Of a DNA stretch of 64,000 nt, positions 46,579 to 56,502 are shown one piece after another; position 1 is the first letter of the stretch, and each line of letters starts with the position of its first letter. Origin of the DNA: Megalonaias nervosa (taxonomy: Eukaryota; Mollusca; Bivalvia; Unionida; Unionidae). A program made the translations under genes and the position numbers. The stretch is taken from positions 62,001-126,000 of the forward strand of contig JAECUM010000840.1 of NCBI GenBank assembly GCA_016617855.1, written 5' to 3'. The notes below the pieces were generated by a model. That model ran no database searches. It was not told the DNA's origin and worked only from the letters and a program-made list of their open reading frames with translations.

Positions 46579-49500
46579 TTATGTTCGGGTTAGGGTTACT
46601 GTGGTATAATAGGTCTGGTTAGGAACATGGCGAACCAATTGCTTTAAGGGAAGTGAATAGTTTTTCCCTTTGTTTTTGTTTTTGGTATTTGTGGCAGGTG
46701 TTAAACACGTGGTGTAGATCCTCAGTACTGGGGCAATAGGGGCAATTAGGCAATAGGGGCAATTAGGATTTCGTTCTGTATTGGATTTTATGTATCTCCC
46801 CATACTGCCTGCTAGCAATGTTTTGCCAGTTTTAATACTGTTTATGACTCGTTGGTCATGTTTATTAAGAGTTGGTGGGGCTTTGATTGTACGGCGCACT
46901 GTTTTTTGTATGGTATACAGTTTGCGACCCTTGGCACATAAATCCCATTCTGTTTGCCATTTTGCAACGATTTTTAGATATCATGTTGTATGTATAACTC
47001 TGGGATGCTGTAGTCAATGTGAATGTAGTTTGCGTTGTTAAGTTGCATTTTAGCTGCTAAGTCAGCTTTGTCATTTCCCGGTATATTAATATGGGATGGC
47101 ACCCACATGAATTCTATAATTAGGTCTTGATTTAGCATATTTGTTAGAAGCAATCTTGTTTCTTTTAAGAAATTTTCCCTTCCAGTTGTATTTCCGGTGT
47201 CCAGGGAGTATAAAATGCTAAGCGAATCGCTAATTATCAGCGTTTTGGGGAACTTACGATTGTCTGCCAATTTGATTGCTTCTAATATAGCCCAGAATTC
47301 TGCTGTGTATATGGAGCAGTTATCAGGTAGTCTTGATCCATGTTCTTCATTTATCTCCGGTATGGTAAGGGCAGCAGCAGTTTTGTCTGGGTTGTTTGTT
47401 TTTGATCCATCGGTGTAAATTTTGATATAATCTTTGTACTTGGTGCGATTATTGTTAACACTTTGGATCTTATTTCTAGCGGGCAGTCTAGTTTAGAGCC
47501 AAAGGTTTTCGCTAGGAGATTAATGGTGGGTTTTTGGCATGTCCAAGGGGTAGAATCTGGATATTTGGTGGTTTCCGTTTGGAGCTCTTCTATATTTAGT
47601 TCTTTACTTAATTCATGTATCTTCTTTGCCGATGGTGGGTTCGGAACGAGCTTCTTACTGAATGGGACATTTCATCTATTGATGATGTCTCTCGTAGGGT
47701 GTGAGGGATCATGTACTGAGACTCTCACTGAATATCTTAATATCAACTCTTCTCTTCTTAATGCGAGTGGTGTCTCACCTGTGAGGAGTTGCATTTCTTC
47801 TTGGATGTGTTTGGTAGGGACCCTGTACATATTCTTAACGCCTCGGTTTGGATTATGTCCAATTGTTTAAGAAGGGTTGCACCCGTAGTCCGGTTTCGAT
47901 CTAATTAAGGCCCTGTAGAGCATCAAAAGTGTGTCCTCATCAGCTCCCCATTTCACACCTTTAATGTTTCTAAGGAGATTAAGGTCACCGATACAGTTCC
48001 GGACTAGTTCTGTAATGTGATATTTCCATGTAAGATGTTGATCAAAGTGCATGCCCAAAAAGCTACTTTCTCACATTTGATAATTCCATCACCTTGTGGG
48101 GTCCTTTCCGGCTTTTGGAACTGGGATGACTATTGCTTGTTTCCATTTAGTAGGGATCTGTCCTGTTTTCCATGATTGATGTTTTAGATTTAATAAGCTG
48201 CTTTCAATATTTGGGGGATGTTTTTATATATTTCGTATCCTAGATTATCCTCTCCTGGTGAGGTTGATTTTTTTTATATCCCTAATAGCTATTTTCCATT
48301 CATCAATAGAAAAATTAGCATTGAGCGGGCTGTATTTGGTATCCAGGTGTGCTTGGAATTGAGCTGAATGATTATTATTACTGCGCATGCCTGTAAAATA
48401 GTTTGCCAGATGGTTTGCCTTTTCTTTATTAGTTGTCATTCCTTGGATATTGGGCATGTTGTATGCAGCTTTGCCTTTCATGGATTTTATCTGGTTCCAG
48501 ACTCGCCTGGAATTGCATTTTTGGAGGTCAGTGGTAGAACAGTATTCATGCCATGACGTTTCCTTTGCCTTGTGGATTACTAGCTTGGTTTGTTTTTCCT
48601 TAGATTTGTATTCTAAGTAATCTGTTGATTTGCCTGTGTGTCGGAATTTGTTCAGGGCCTTCTTCTTCTCTTTGATTATGCTATTGCACTCATCATTCCA
48701 CCATTGGATGGACGGTTTTGTAAGGGAATTGTTCCCTTTTCCTGTTTTGGGGATACTTCTTGTGGCAGCTGCACTTATTACGTCTAGGATGTTTTGGTTG
48801 AGTTTGTCAATGTCATCATCCTGTATATGTTCTTCAGATACGCTGCTAAGTAGAGAGTTGAACATGTGCCAGTCGGCTTTATCCAGTCTCCATTTGGGAA
48901 TTTTAGAGGAGTTAGTTATTGGGTGGGTGAGATTGACGGTGATGTGTATAGGAAAGTGGTCACTTCCTAATGTGGTTTCTCGATCCACTTCCCAGTTAAT
49001 CAAGGTGGCTAAGTTTGGAGTGCTGATTGTTAGGTCTAATGCGGATAAGGAGCCATCCTCTGGGCTAATCCTGGTGTTGGTTCCGTCATTAAGTATTAAA
49101 AGGTTATTGTTGAATACCCATTCCTCGATCATAGAACCTCGCTTGTTTGGGTGGGTTCCTCCCCATCGTTTGCTGAGTGCGTTGAAATCGCCACAAATTA
49201 TGTACCCATTTGCAGAGCTGGTTATCTGGTCATAGTTTAGGGGTGAAACATTGTTACCTGCATTGCTTACCGGCGGGATTGGTTTGTTACCAGCATTGGT
49301 TTTTCCATTGTTACTTGCATTGCTTATTGGTTTGTTATTCTTTCTTCTGTATGGTTCAAAGTTTGGTGATATACACACATGATGTTTGTCTATCTGCAAA
49401 TTTGAGATTGAACCGCTGTTATCATTAGCATTGCTTTTTGGGGTGGATTTGTGCTCAGTTTGCTCACTAATCCTTTTGATGGGTGGCAAGGTTGGGTTCT

Positions 49501-51659
49501 CAGTCAGCTCAAGGGGAGTAGGAGACTTATTTTTAGAGTTAGTAGATTGCTGGAAGGGTACTGTTCCACTGCTCTTCTGTGTATGAGGTAGTGGCGTCAA
49601 AGTTTTGGCTCTTAGATAGGTTAAACTTTTTTCCTCCATAAGATGGATTATTTCCTTTTCCCTTAGGGCGTATAGACAGGAATTCGATTTGGGGTGATGT
49701 GGTTCTAGGCAGTTTGCGCATTTTTGTCCTTGAAAAGTGCACTTGCTACTGTGACCGCCGCCACAAGTGTCACATTTGTGCTTGTATTTGCACCTGCTGG
49801 CTTGGTGGTCCCATACTTTGCAGTTGCTGCAAAAGCGTGGTTTGTTAGTGTAGTCTTCGAGAGGATGGAGTAGCCATCGAAAAAAAAAAGTAGAGGTGGA
49901 GTTGTATAGAATTCTAGCAGAATTACCCATGACATAAGATCACGGTTTATCCGCAGTCTGTATGCCTTGGAGATATCAGCTCTTTGGGTTAACAGTTCTT
50001 GCGAAGCCTCACAACCTTTTTATAAACAACACTATGTTTGGTAGTTTCTGCTTTATTGGATGTTGACTTTTCTTCTTCTTTGGTGATCTGTGGTACTTCT
50101 TGCTGTTGTTTATCCTGGTGTTTAAAATTCGTCTTCAGCGAGATATGCCTTGATATACATATTTTGGTTGGTCCAATTTTCTCAATCTCCGTATATTTGG
50201 CCACCTGTTTCAGAGTGCTGCATCTCACTATTACACAATGTGTGTTTGGTCTTAAGATTTCAAAGGTAGTTGAGTGGGTTCTGGTCAAGCGATGCGATGC
50301 TTTGGGTACTTAGATTGATTTTTTTGGAGTTGCCACAGAAAATAAAGAGTGTATGCTCCTTACTGTGGTATATTCTCTTGTTGTGATAGTCTATTGACTT
50401 TTGATTGGATGCTCATGTGTCTGATCGCTCTTCATTTCTTTCATATCCTTATCCTTATTTGGTTGGGTTTCTTTGGTTTTTGTTGTTAATTGTTCCTGTA
50501 CTAGGATTTTCTTCTTATCATTGTGTTGTTTGATTATTCCTTTCTTGGTCATTTTTGCCTTTGATTTTCCGTCAGCAGGTGTTTTCCCTTTGCCATCGTA
50601 TGCTTCGTTTCTGGTCGGTCTTTGTCTACTAAGGGGTGATAAAGCGTGCATGAGCATGCTGATGCTAGGTTCACCTGTTTCCAATAAGCCTTCCATCGTG
50701 ATTTCCTTGGATGGTCCAGGTGTTTGACTCAGTGTAATACCTCTTTTGGGGAGTTTTTCTTGGTTCTCTTGGTGATTTCCAGTGTAGGGCTGGTAGGCGA
50801 TTGCGTTGGTAATAACCCATTTTGCTTAACGCTTTGCCCCTTGGCACAGGAGGTTTTTGCAGTGATTAGACTTGGTGTTCCCTCCACCGCAGCACCTTAA
50901 TGATTTGACCATTGAATTGGGTGAGGGATTGGGAAAATTGTTGAAGGTGGTAATGGGGATATACATGGAGGTGGGTATGTGATTGGGGATTGAATTGAAA
51001 AGGAAGGAATATTTGGGGAAGATGGTGAATAAGGAGCAAGCAATTGGTTTGGGGGTGAAGGGCGAGGTGCGGAAGTTTGGTTAGGAACTATAACAGCTAT
51101 TCCATCTTTTAATGGAGATATTGCCTTCGGGTCTAATAGGGGGTAATGGGTTGTTCATAACCCCTTCTGCGGATACCATTGCATTGCTGGTGAGAACCAC
51201 TTGAATAGGTTTTTTCCTATTAGGGGACAAGTTTAATGTGTCTAGCATACTTGCGGATTCCAAGGTTGCTGTTGGTCTGGCAATCACTGATGCAATAGTT
51301 GACGCATTCAGGTTGTTTGATTCTCCAGGAGCGCTTGGTAAAAAGGGGATTATGGGGGGGGTGTTTCAACGTCCACTGGAATTTGGAAATCACATCCAGC
51401 GGGCACTGAAGGAGTACACGGGCGGTGGGGGAGGATGAAAAACTCCCCATTACAGTATGAAAGTTAAGGGGACTGTTGACTTTTTTGAGGGCCCTGCCGA
51501 CGCCATCATTGCTAACATTCAAGTTTGTGAGACAGGTGAGGTTGATGGGGTGGTATTTGGGGAGTTGCATTTAATTGCCAAATTTAAAATATTGTTGGTC
51601 TTCCTGACATTTTGCCTGACTGAATTCATTTTAACTTGTGATCTAGTTATTCGTGGCAT
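46579..51659 (-). pseudogene. LINE copy L4, longest in the window, internally deleted
   Basis: Read on the minus strand. A start context at 51659 (MPRITRSQVKMNSVRQNV) begins a frameshifted gag: 50696-50391 charged region; 50288-49989 with THCVIVRCSTLKQVAKYTEI. 49930-48245 is one 561-residue frame holding three zinc knuckles (CSNCKVWDHQASRC, CDTCGGGHSSKC, CANCLEPHHPKSNSC) joined directly to the second half of the endonuclease (CGDFNALSKRWGG, LGSDHFPI) and the linker PSIQWWNDECNSI. The first half of the endonuclease is missing. RT begins (GEDNLGYEIYKNIPQ; KWKQAIVIPVPKAGKDPT) but jumps at about 48.06 kb to the thumb (DQHLTWKYHITELV), losing the YxDD palm. The connection, RNase H (IYTDGSK; IISDSLS; WVPSHINIPGNDKAD) and a C-terminal tail with a CPYC pair follow to 46579. 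I-superfamily LINE by domain order. Confidence 0.88.
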
Positions 51660-52415
51660 TTTGAAAAATGGCGCCAAAATTTGAAAAACGTTAAGTAGGT
51701 CAGGGGGTTGGTTTTCAGTCGTTAACTACTGCTTTTGTTGAATCGTGAGCCTAAATAAATATTTCTAATTTTGTAATCAACAGGTTTATTACGGACATTT
51801 AATACTAATAATGATAGCTAATTTGAGAGGTGATCTATAGTCACTGGTAGAAAATCTTGCAATGATCTGCAAGGGCTTGCCGACCTGCAAGGATTCCACC
51901 CAGGTACAAGTCAGTGTGATTCCTGACACCTGTTGTGAGTTCTAGTTCACTGTTTATCTTCCTTATTGAAACACTGAAATATAGGCTATATACCCGACTG
52001 TATAGTTAATGAACAGTCATATGCTAAATTGGGGATGGGTGGTTTGTTAGTGGATTGAGATAAATATAAGAATAAAGTAAATAACTAAACAGCACAAAAA
52101 AATTACCAGAAGGTTTATAACCAAATTGTAAAAATTACCTTTTAGATTCCCGTCCCTAAATGAATTTTGAATGAAAGAGGTGATAGCGTATTTCCGTTCT
52201 CCTGCTGGGTGGGCTGCTAGTCCACTTCTGCTGGTCGAAACCGCTTGGCGGGCTGCAATCTGCTAGGCGGGCTGCAATTCTGTTCCTATTTGATGGTTTG
52301 ATTTGGTGGTAGTCCCTGACAATTGATGCTACAACCTTTTGCTTTATGAATCTGTACACTTCTTAAGAGTGACAAGACCCAATGTACGTGTGCTCTGTAA
52401 GTAAGTAACTCTATA
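51660..52415 (-). other. Leader region between the promoter box and LINE gag
   Basis: On the minus strand this stretch follows the TATA box at 52.42 kb and precedes the gag start. A short frame (52359-52156) contains the repeated peptide-coding block CAGCCCGCC at about 52205-52270. GTAAGTAAGT at 52398-52407 and AAAGGTAATT near 52140 could be donors. It is probably a 5' untranslated region. Confidence 0.45.
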
Positions 52416-52444
52416 CTTTATATACGTGAAGCACGGACGTGAAG
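52416..52444 (-). promoter_or_regulatory. TATA promoter box, second copy
   Basis: Exact 29-base reverse complement of 43346-43374, directing transcription leftward toward LINE L4. Its TATA box lies about 760 bases upstream of the gag ATG. Confidence 0.65.
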
Positions 52445-52469
52445 GAAAACATCCCTTACAATAACTTCA

Positions 52470-52810
52470 CATATTATATACTATCCATACAGACGGGAAG
52501 AAAAAAACCAATATCTACTATCCACACAGAAGGGAGGAAGAAACAAAATACCATATCTACTATCCACACCAATAACTACTATCCACACAGAAGGGAAGAA
52601 GACAAAAACACCATATCTACTATCCACACCAATATCTACTATCCACACAGAAGGGGAAGAAAAACTCCCCAATATCTACTATCCACACAGAATGGAGGAA
52701 AAAAAACACACCATATCTACGATCAAAAACCCAATATCTACTATCCACACAGAAGGCGAAGAAAAAAAAATAACCCAATATCTACTATCCACACAGGTAC
52801 GAGCGCACAG
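52470..52810. repeat. Tandem repeat of ATATCTACTATCCACACAGA units
   Basis: About ten units of 25-60 bp (core ATATCTACTATCCACACAGA, then AGGGAAGAA and A-rich spacer) sit directly upstream of the minus-strand promoter box. Variable spacer length; non-coding. Confidence 0.8.
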
Positions 52811-52922
52811 CAACACATACACACACAACACATACCAGTAAAGGAGCTAGTGTTTATAGTCACACTACTCCACATTCACACAAACTGGCAACTTGAATAG
52901 TCTCTTTTGTAGAGATCTTGTT

Positions 52923-52938
52923 AGCCCTGAGAAGGGCT
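52923..52938 (-). promoter_or_regulatory. Histone-type 3' stem-loop candidate
   Basis: Minus strand AGCCCT-TCTC-AGGGCT (6-bp stem, 4-base loop) is flanked by AAAAAAC before and AACAAG after, with a purine stretch CAAAAGAGAC about 12 bases on. It lies about 97 bases after the stop of the minus-strand gene 53481-53035. The geometry equals the metazoan histone mRNA 3' stem-loop, but the stem sequence differs from consensus, so it may be chance. Confidence 0.35.
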
Positions 52939-53034
52939 GTTTTTTCGAACTTCAGATGCACCCGGTAAATGGTGACATCTCCCAGGCCTAGTACCACAGA
53001 CACAACGTCTGCTCCATTCCTGCTCCAAGTTCAA

Positions 53035-53481
53035 TCATGGGTGCGCTGAGGGGGGTTGATTGTGATTGGCTTCACTATCCCAGTCTTCACTTTGTGGGAT
53101 AGTGAAGACTTGTTGCCTCTGTTCCCTATGCCAGACCCGGGGAAGATGAGGTCTTTGCGGCTCTTCCCAGTTTTCTGTCTGGGGGAGAGCGGCTCTTGGT
53201 AGTTGTTGTGGCTGTGGCTGTGGGTGAGGTGGTGGTACTGGTTGTGGCTGATGCTGTGGTGGCGTTGGTATCCTCACCTCAGGTTTCACCTCACACTGAG
53301 GCCTCATTCTTTCTTCCTTCTTTTTCTTCTTTTTCCTCTTCCCCTCCTCCTCTTCTATCCTGGCTTCCTCCTTTATCGCCCCTATGGTCAGCTCATCCAA
53401 TAAACGCCTGGCATACTCCAGGTGCATCTGAAGTTCCAGAAGCTTACTGATTCTACTCATTTTATCCTGTTGATACGTCAA
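53035..53481 (-). CDS. Charged coiled-coil/Pro-Gln-rich protein, 148 aa, unknown
   Basis: Intact frame. Residues 1-35 form an amphipathic helix (MSRISKLLELQMHLEYARRL). Next come an acidic/lysine block (EEARIEEEEGKRKKKKKKEE), a Pro/Gln-rich stretch (about residues 65-95) and a tail with REQRQQVFTIPQSEDWD. The ATG follows the leader AGTCTGGCTACCCATCGTTG, GACGTATCAACA, also present before the remnant at 35.53 kb. It sits immediately downstream (minus strand) of hairpin array H, so gene 2, array H and this gene are on one strand in sequence. Low complexity makes homology hard to judge. Possibly a small phosphoprotein-like or nucleic-acid-binding protein. Confidence 0.5.
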   Translation of the reverse strand: MTYQQDKMSRISKLLELQMHLEYARRLLDELTIGAIKEEARIEEEEGKRKKKKKKEERMRPQCEVKPEVRIPTPPQHQPQPVPPPHPQPQPQQLPRAALPQTENWEEPQRPHLPRVWHREQRQQVFTIPQSEDWDSEANHNQPPSAHP

Positions 53482-53500
53482 CGATGGGTAGCCAGACTAA

Positions 53501-54279
53501 TGATGATGATGATTTGAATTATAGAGTGCCTCATTCCCCAGGCTTTAATATCCTCAAAGAGGATTGCTAAATTGGCCCATGATGTTTCACTTAAACTAGT
53601 TGGCGAATCGACTGAGTATTGGTGCAGCCAAATAACGCCAGCTAGGGGCATTTGCTTCAGAGGGAATAGACCCAGCACACACTCAAGCTATTTAAAGTTA
53701 CAGTCAATTAACACCAGGTGTCAGCCAAGCAATAAGAGATGTCCGTCGCCGTTGGTTGGTGACTATGACGTGTCATTCGGGTACCTGGTGTTTGGACGGG
53801 TGGAAATCGTTCCACACTCCGTCCATGTACAGGAGGCCGAGTAAGGCAAAGGAGGAAAGGGTGTCTCAGCATCCGGCGCAAAGCGAATCCATGGACGCCA
53901 TTTACGCCTCGAAGCGCCAGTCCGTACTTATTTCAGATTCAGTCCAGTTAAACTAGTGGACAAAACCTAACGCCAATAATGTGTAAGCCACCTGTGTAAT
54001 TAACCAAATTCATTAAGTCTTAAAATTTGCTGTCACCTATCATTCAATCTTACTAGTACATAGTGTACATAAAATTGTGTCCATAGCAGATTTAGATTAC
54101 TAATATGTCTAAGCGAAATATAATAGTTTGGTCAATATTAGGCATTCAGTTTGAATTTTGAATGGGGGAAAAAGGATCAAATCAGAATCATAGATTGTTC
54201 TAATGGGATTCCTGGCCAAAATGGAACCCCTTAAAATAAAAGAGGAAATTTGAAGCCTTAAAAAGGGCTTTTTGGCAGA
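53501..54279 (-). repeat. Hairpin array H and 3' region of element gene copy 2
   Basis: The minus-strand 3' region after gene 2 (CTGATTTGATCCTTTTTCCC, CAAAATTCAAACTG) is homologous to 44267-44545. Hairpins follow: GTCCA/TGGAC around TAAACTAG (about 53940-53960), GGACGG/CCGTCC with inner GGAA/TTCC (about 53793-53823), ACxAGGTGTC pair, a degenerate ACTCAAG stem and ATCCTCaaaGAGGAT (53550-53564, perfect). The first hairpins are lost. A (GAT)n tail lies at 53500-53515. Confidence 0.8.
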
Positions 54280-55068
54280 TTAATTGAAAGTTCCTCTGCG
54301 GTCTTCTGCCTCTTGAACTTTTTCCGCAGTTCGTGAGTCATGTCCGGTTGGTTCAGGAAAGCCCTTAAGGTCGTGTATTGCCCTTAAGTATTGAGCAGCA
54401 TTGATCAGATTCATCAGTGGGTAGTTTTGGTGGGCATGTGGGTAATATTGAGCGAGTGGCCTGACCCCGAAGTGCCACTGGTTTGGGCTAGGTTTGTAAG
54501 AATTCAGGATACGCCATGCGAGGAATTTGACTGCGCTGATGAAATTTGCTCCTTTTCTTGTATCCTCTATCGCCGATTTTGGTCACATTTCCAGAAGTTT
54601 TTCCCTGTCGGGGTCCCTAGTAGAAATCCCTCTCACATGTTCTTCCTCTACCTCTACTTCTTCTGTCTCTTCTTCCTCCTCTTCACTAGAGGAGGACATT
54701 TGTAGATCTGCTTCCACTGTAGTTTCCTTCTCACGATGAGCTCTCTGCCGTGATGGTGTTATTCTAGCTGCAGCAACGTGGGCCACTATGCTGGCAAAAG
54801 TTTCCTGTGCTTTTTGTTTTACCGGGGCGAGGTCCGGTTTTGCCTGGGCAGTAGTGATTGTTCGCCTGGCCCTAGTTATTTCTTCAATTTGAGTTGAAGT
54901 AGTTGGTATAATTGGCACAGTCTCCTGCTGAGGTTTGTTCACTTGTTGAGTCGTGCTCGGCGGGCTGCTCCCTAACTGGGTCTGCAATGTATGCTCCCTC
55001 TGTTGGCGCCAATTTCCCCCTCTGCGACGACTCTTGGGCCTTTGTCTTTTTCTTCCTTGTTTTCCCAA
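54280..55068 (-). pseudogene. Main ORF of the unrecognised element gene, copy 2
   Basis: Paralogue of 43739-44266. Basic start (GKQGRKRQRPKSRRRGGN) overlapping the end of the short ORF in another frame, T/P/Q-rich stretch, ETFASIVA box, long acidic run (SSSSEEEEEETEEVEVEEE), then one in-frame TGA at 54583-54585. After it the globular part continues without shift (KGANFISAVKFLAWRIL, PSPNQWHFGVRPL, NYPLMNLINAAQYL) to TAA at 54280-54282. No ATG at the overlap; TTG is the first near-cognate codon, so translation by frameshifting from the short ORF, or splicing, is possible. Confidence 0.6.
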
Positions 55069-55193
55069 ATCAGCAGCAAAGTTGTTCTACTTTGCAGTGC
55101 TCTCAGGCTCCAGCCTGAAGCAACAAGCAGTCCAAGTCCCTTTATTGCATTCAGTGCCTGGGCGCGAATAAGTTCCTCCGTCTCTAGCTCCAT
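54972..55193 (-). CDS. Short N-terminal ORF of the unrecognised element gene, copy 2
   Basis: 73 codons: MELETEELIRAQALNAIKGL, then LVASGWSLRALQS and LLLIWENKEEKDKGP. Homologous to 43452-43571 over its first 40 residues. The two overlapping frames (this and 55068-54280) share about 97 bases. The leader before the ATG (TCTGCAGCGA, AGTAACACG) matches that of copy 1. Confidence 0.6.
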   Translation of the reverse strand: MELETEELIRAQALNAIKGLGLLVASGWSLRALQSRTTLLLIWENKEEKDKGPRVVAEGEIGANRGSIHCRPS

Positions 55194-55425
55194 TAATTCG
55201 TGTTACTTGCTGCTCTCTTCGCTGCAGACTGTTCGTTGGCCAGACTGGAGACTGCCTCGATTTATTTGGCTCAAGAGCGGACGCGATAGAAAATATCCCT
55301 ACTGGATTTTAGTGTCGGAACGCTATAGAGCTGATTTCATGGTGAGAGATAGAGAGAAGTCAAAAAGCATGTATAAAATTTTTTAAAAACATACGACAGA
55401 CACATTTTTTCAAAACATAACATTT

Positions 55426-55431
55426 TTTATT
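55426..55431 (-). terminator. Poly(A) signal of the virus-like element
   Basis: AATAAA on the minus strand, 45 bases after the protease stop at 55476. Marks the end of the last gene of the virus-like block. Confidence 0.55.
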
Positions 55432-55475
55432 CAGCAAACAACTAACAACTAACAATTCGTATCACATCAAACAAA

Positions 55476-56036
55476 CTATTTTTGACAAGGTTGACAATGT
55501 TGCGAAGTGAAGTTTGATTTCCACTGATGGAAGTCATTGGGCCATTGATGTACACTAAGTTTTCTAGCTAAAGACAAAAGATATCCATAATGGTCACAAA
55601 ACCATCGATCTACTTTGTCATCGTTTTTAGAAAAAAAATCACGATCAAAATAAGTCACTAAATGTTCTAAGGGATATCCAAGTCTGCTTTGATGACGAAA
55701 ATACACACAATATTGTCCACACACCATGGGATATGTGCCTTGTAATTTCACATTATTGAATCGTGTCGTCTGGGCATTTCTTCTCATAAAAGTCGATGAT
55801 GTCGTCTTCCAAAGGTGGTAATCCATACTAATCAAAATCCTCCACACAATCCTCTTTAGAGAAGTAGACGGCTACCCAGTGGGATCTGGGAGATGAATGT
55901 CGTCCGTGTTGATGACATAAGCTTGATGGTCTTGAGGTTTGCGATGAGGCAGTTCATCTTTAGCACACACGAGAGGACTCCAAGAAGCAGTATACGAACT
56001 GTTGTTAAAAAGGTAATAAAGTTCCGAGGTATCCAT
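55476..56036 (-). pseudogene. Adenain-like cysteine protease (decayed)
   Basis: Starts with MDTSELYYLFNNSSY at 56036. A histidine in PHWVAVYF (near 55880), an acidic FD-YGLPP box (near 55830) and the nucleophile box GTYPMVCGQYCVYF (Cys near 55724) follow in the order His-Asp-Cys typical of adenovirus protease (C5) and Polinton proteases. About 185 codons fits that family. It is broken by frameshifts near 55885 and 55780 and by a TAG next to the FD box. In the family it matures virion proteins. Last gene of the block, before the poly(A) signal. Confidence 0.7.
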
Positions 56037-56074
56037 TATTTTCTTGGGGTTTTTTCACAGGTAATGATAAGTCA

Positions 56075-56410
56075 TCAATTCAATCTGACTTTTTGCTTAA
56101 AAATCTCTGACAAGGAACCGTTTCTTCGCTTCATCTCCGCACTCTGGGCTAAGAGAGCTTCGATGCGATAGATCTCCAGACTAGTCAGTGGATGAGAGGA
56201 ATGATCACGCACGTCTTTATATCACTGATGCAACACTGCTTCTTCCGAGATGAGACTCCAAGCGTCCTCCAGATACTCGTCCAAGTTTTCTTCTTGTCTC
56301 AGACATTTATCGTATTGAATTTGACTGGGATGATCGTTTTGACATCCATAGCAATCTCTCTTGGTCAATTCCGTAATTTTATCCGCCAGATGTTTATCAA
56401 AACAGGACAT
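56075..56410 (-). pseudogene. Small Cys/His protein of the F54H12-type element
   Basis: MSCFDKHLADKITELTKRDC, then YGCQNDHPSQIQYDKCL: a compact C-x2-C-H-C cluster likely to bind metal. One in-frame TGA (56222-56224) is followed in the same frame by helical sequence (TSLEIYRIEALLAQSAEMKR) to TGA at 56075. 111 codons in total. Similar small proteins accompany F54H12.2-like genes in bivalve elements (recall). Function unknown. Confidence 0.55.
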
Positions 56411-56502
56411 TAAATGTTGTTCTTATTCTGGCCATCTGGACGTGGCCACCACGTCCTCCTCGTCTTTGTATTTGGGTTCTGCTTCCACGGTATCCTTCCA
56501 TT
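56411..56502 (-). other. Intergenic spacer in the virus-like block
   Basis: Short spacer between the structural gene stop (56503) and the Cys/His gene start; no signal seen. Confidence 0.4.

Noticed and set aside
48368..49235. Plus-strand open frames across the LINE
   Set aside because: The minus strand carries clear gag, endonuclease and RT motifs; the plus frames have none.
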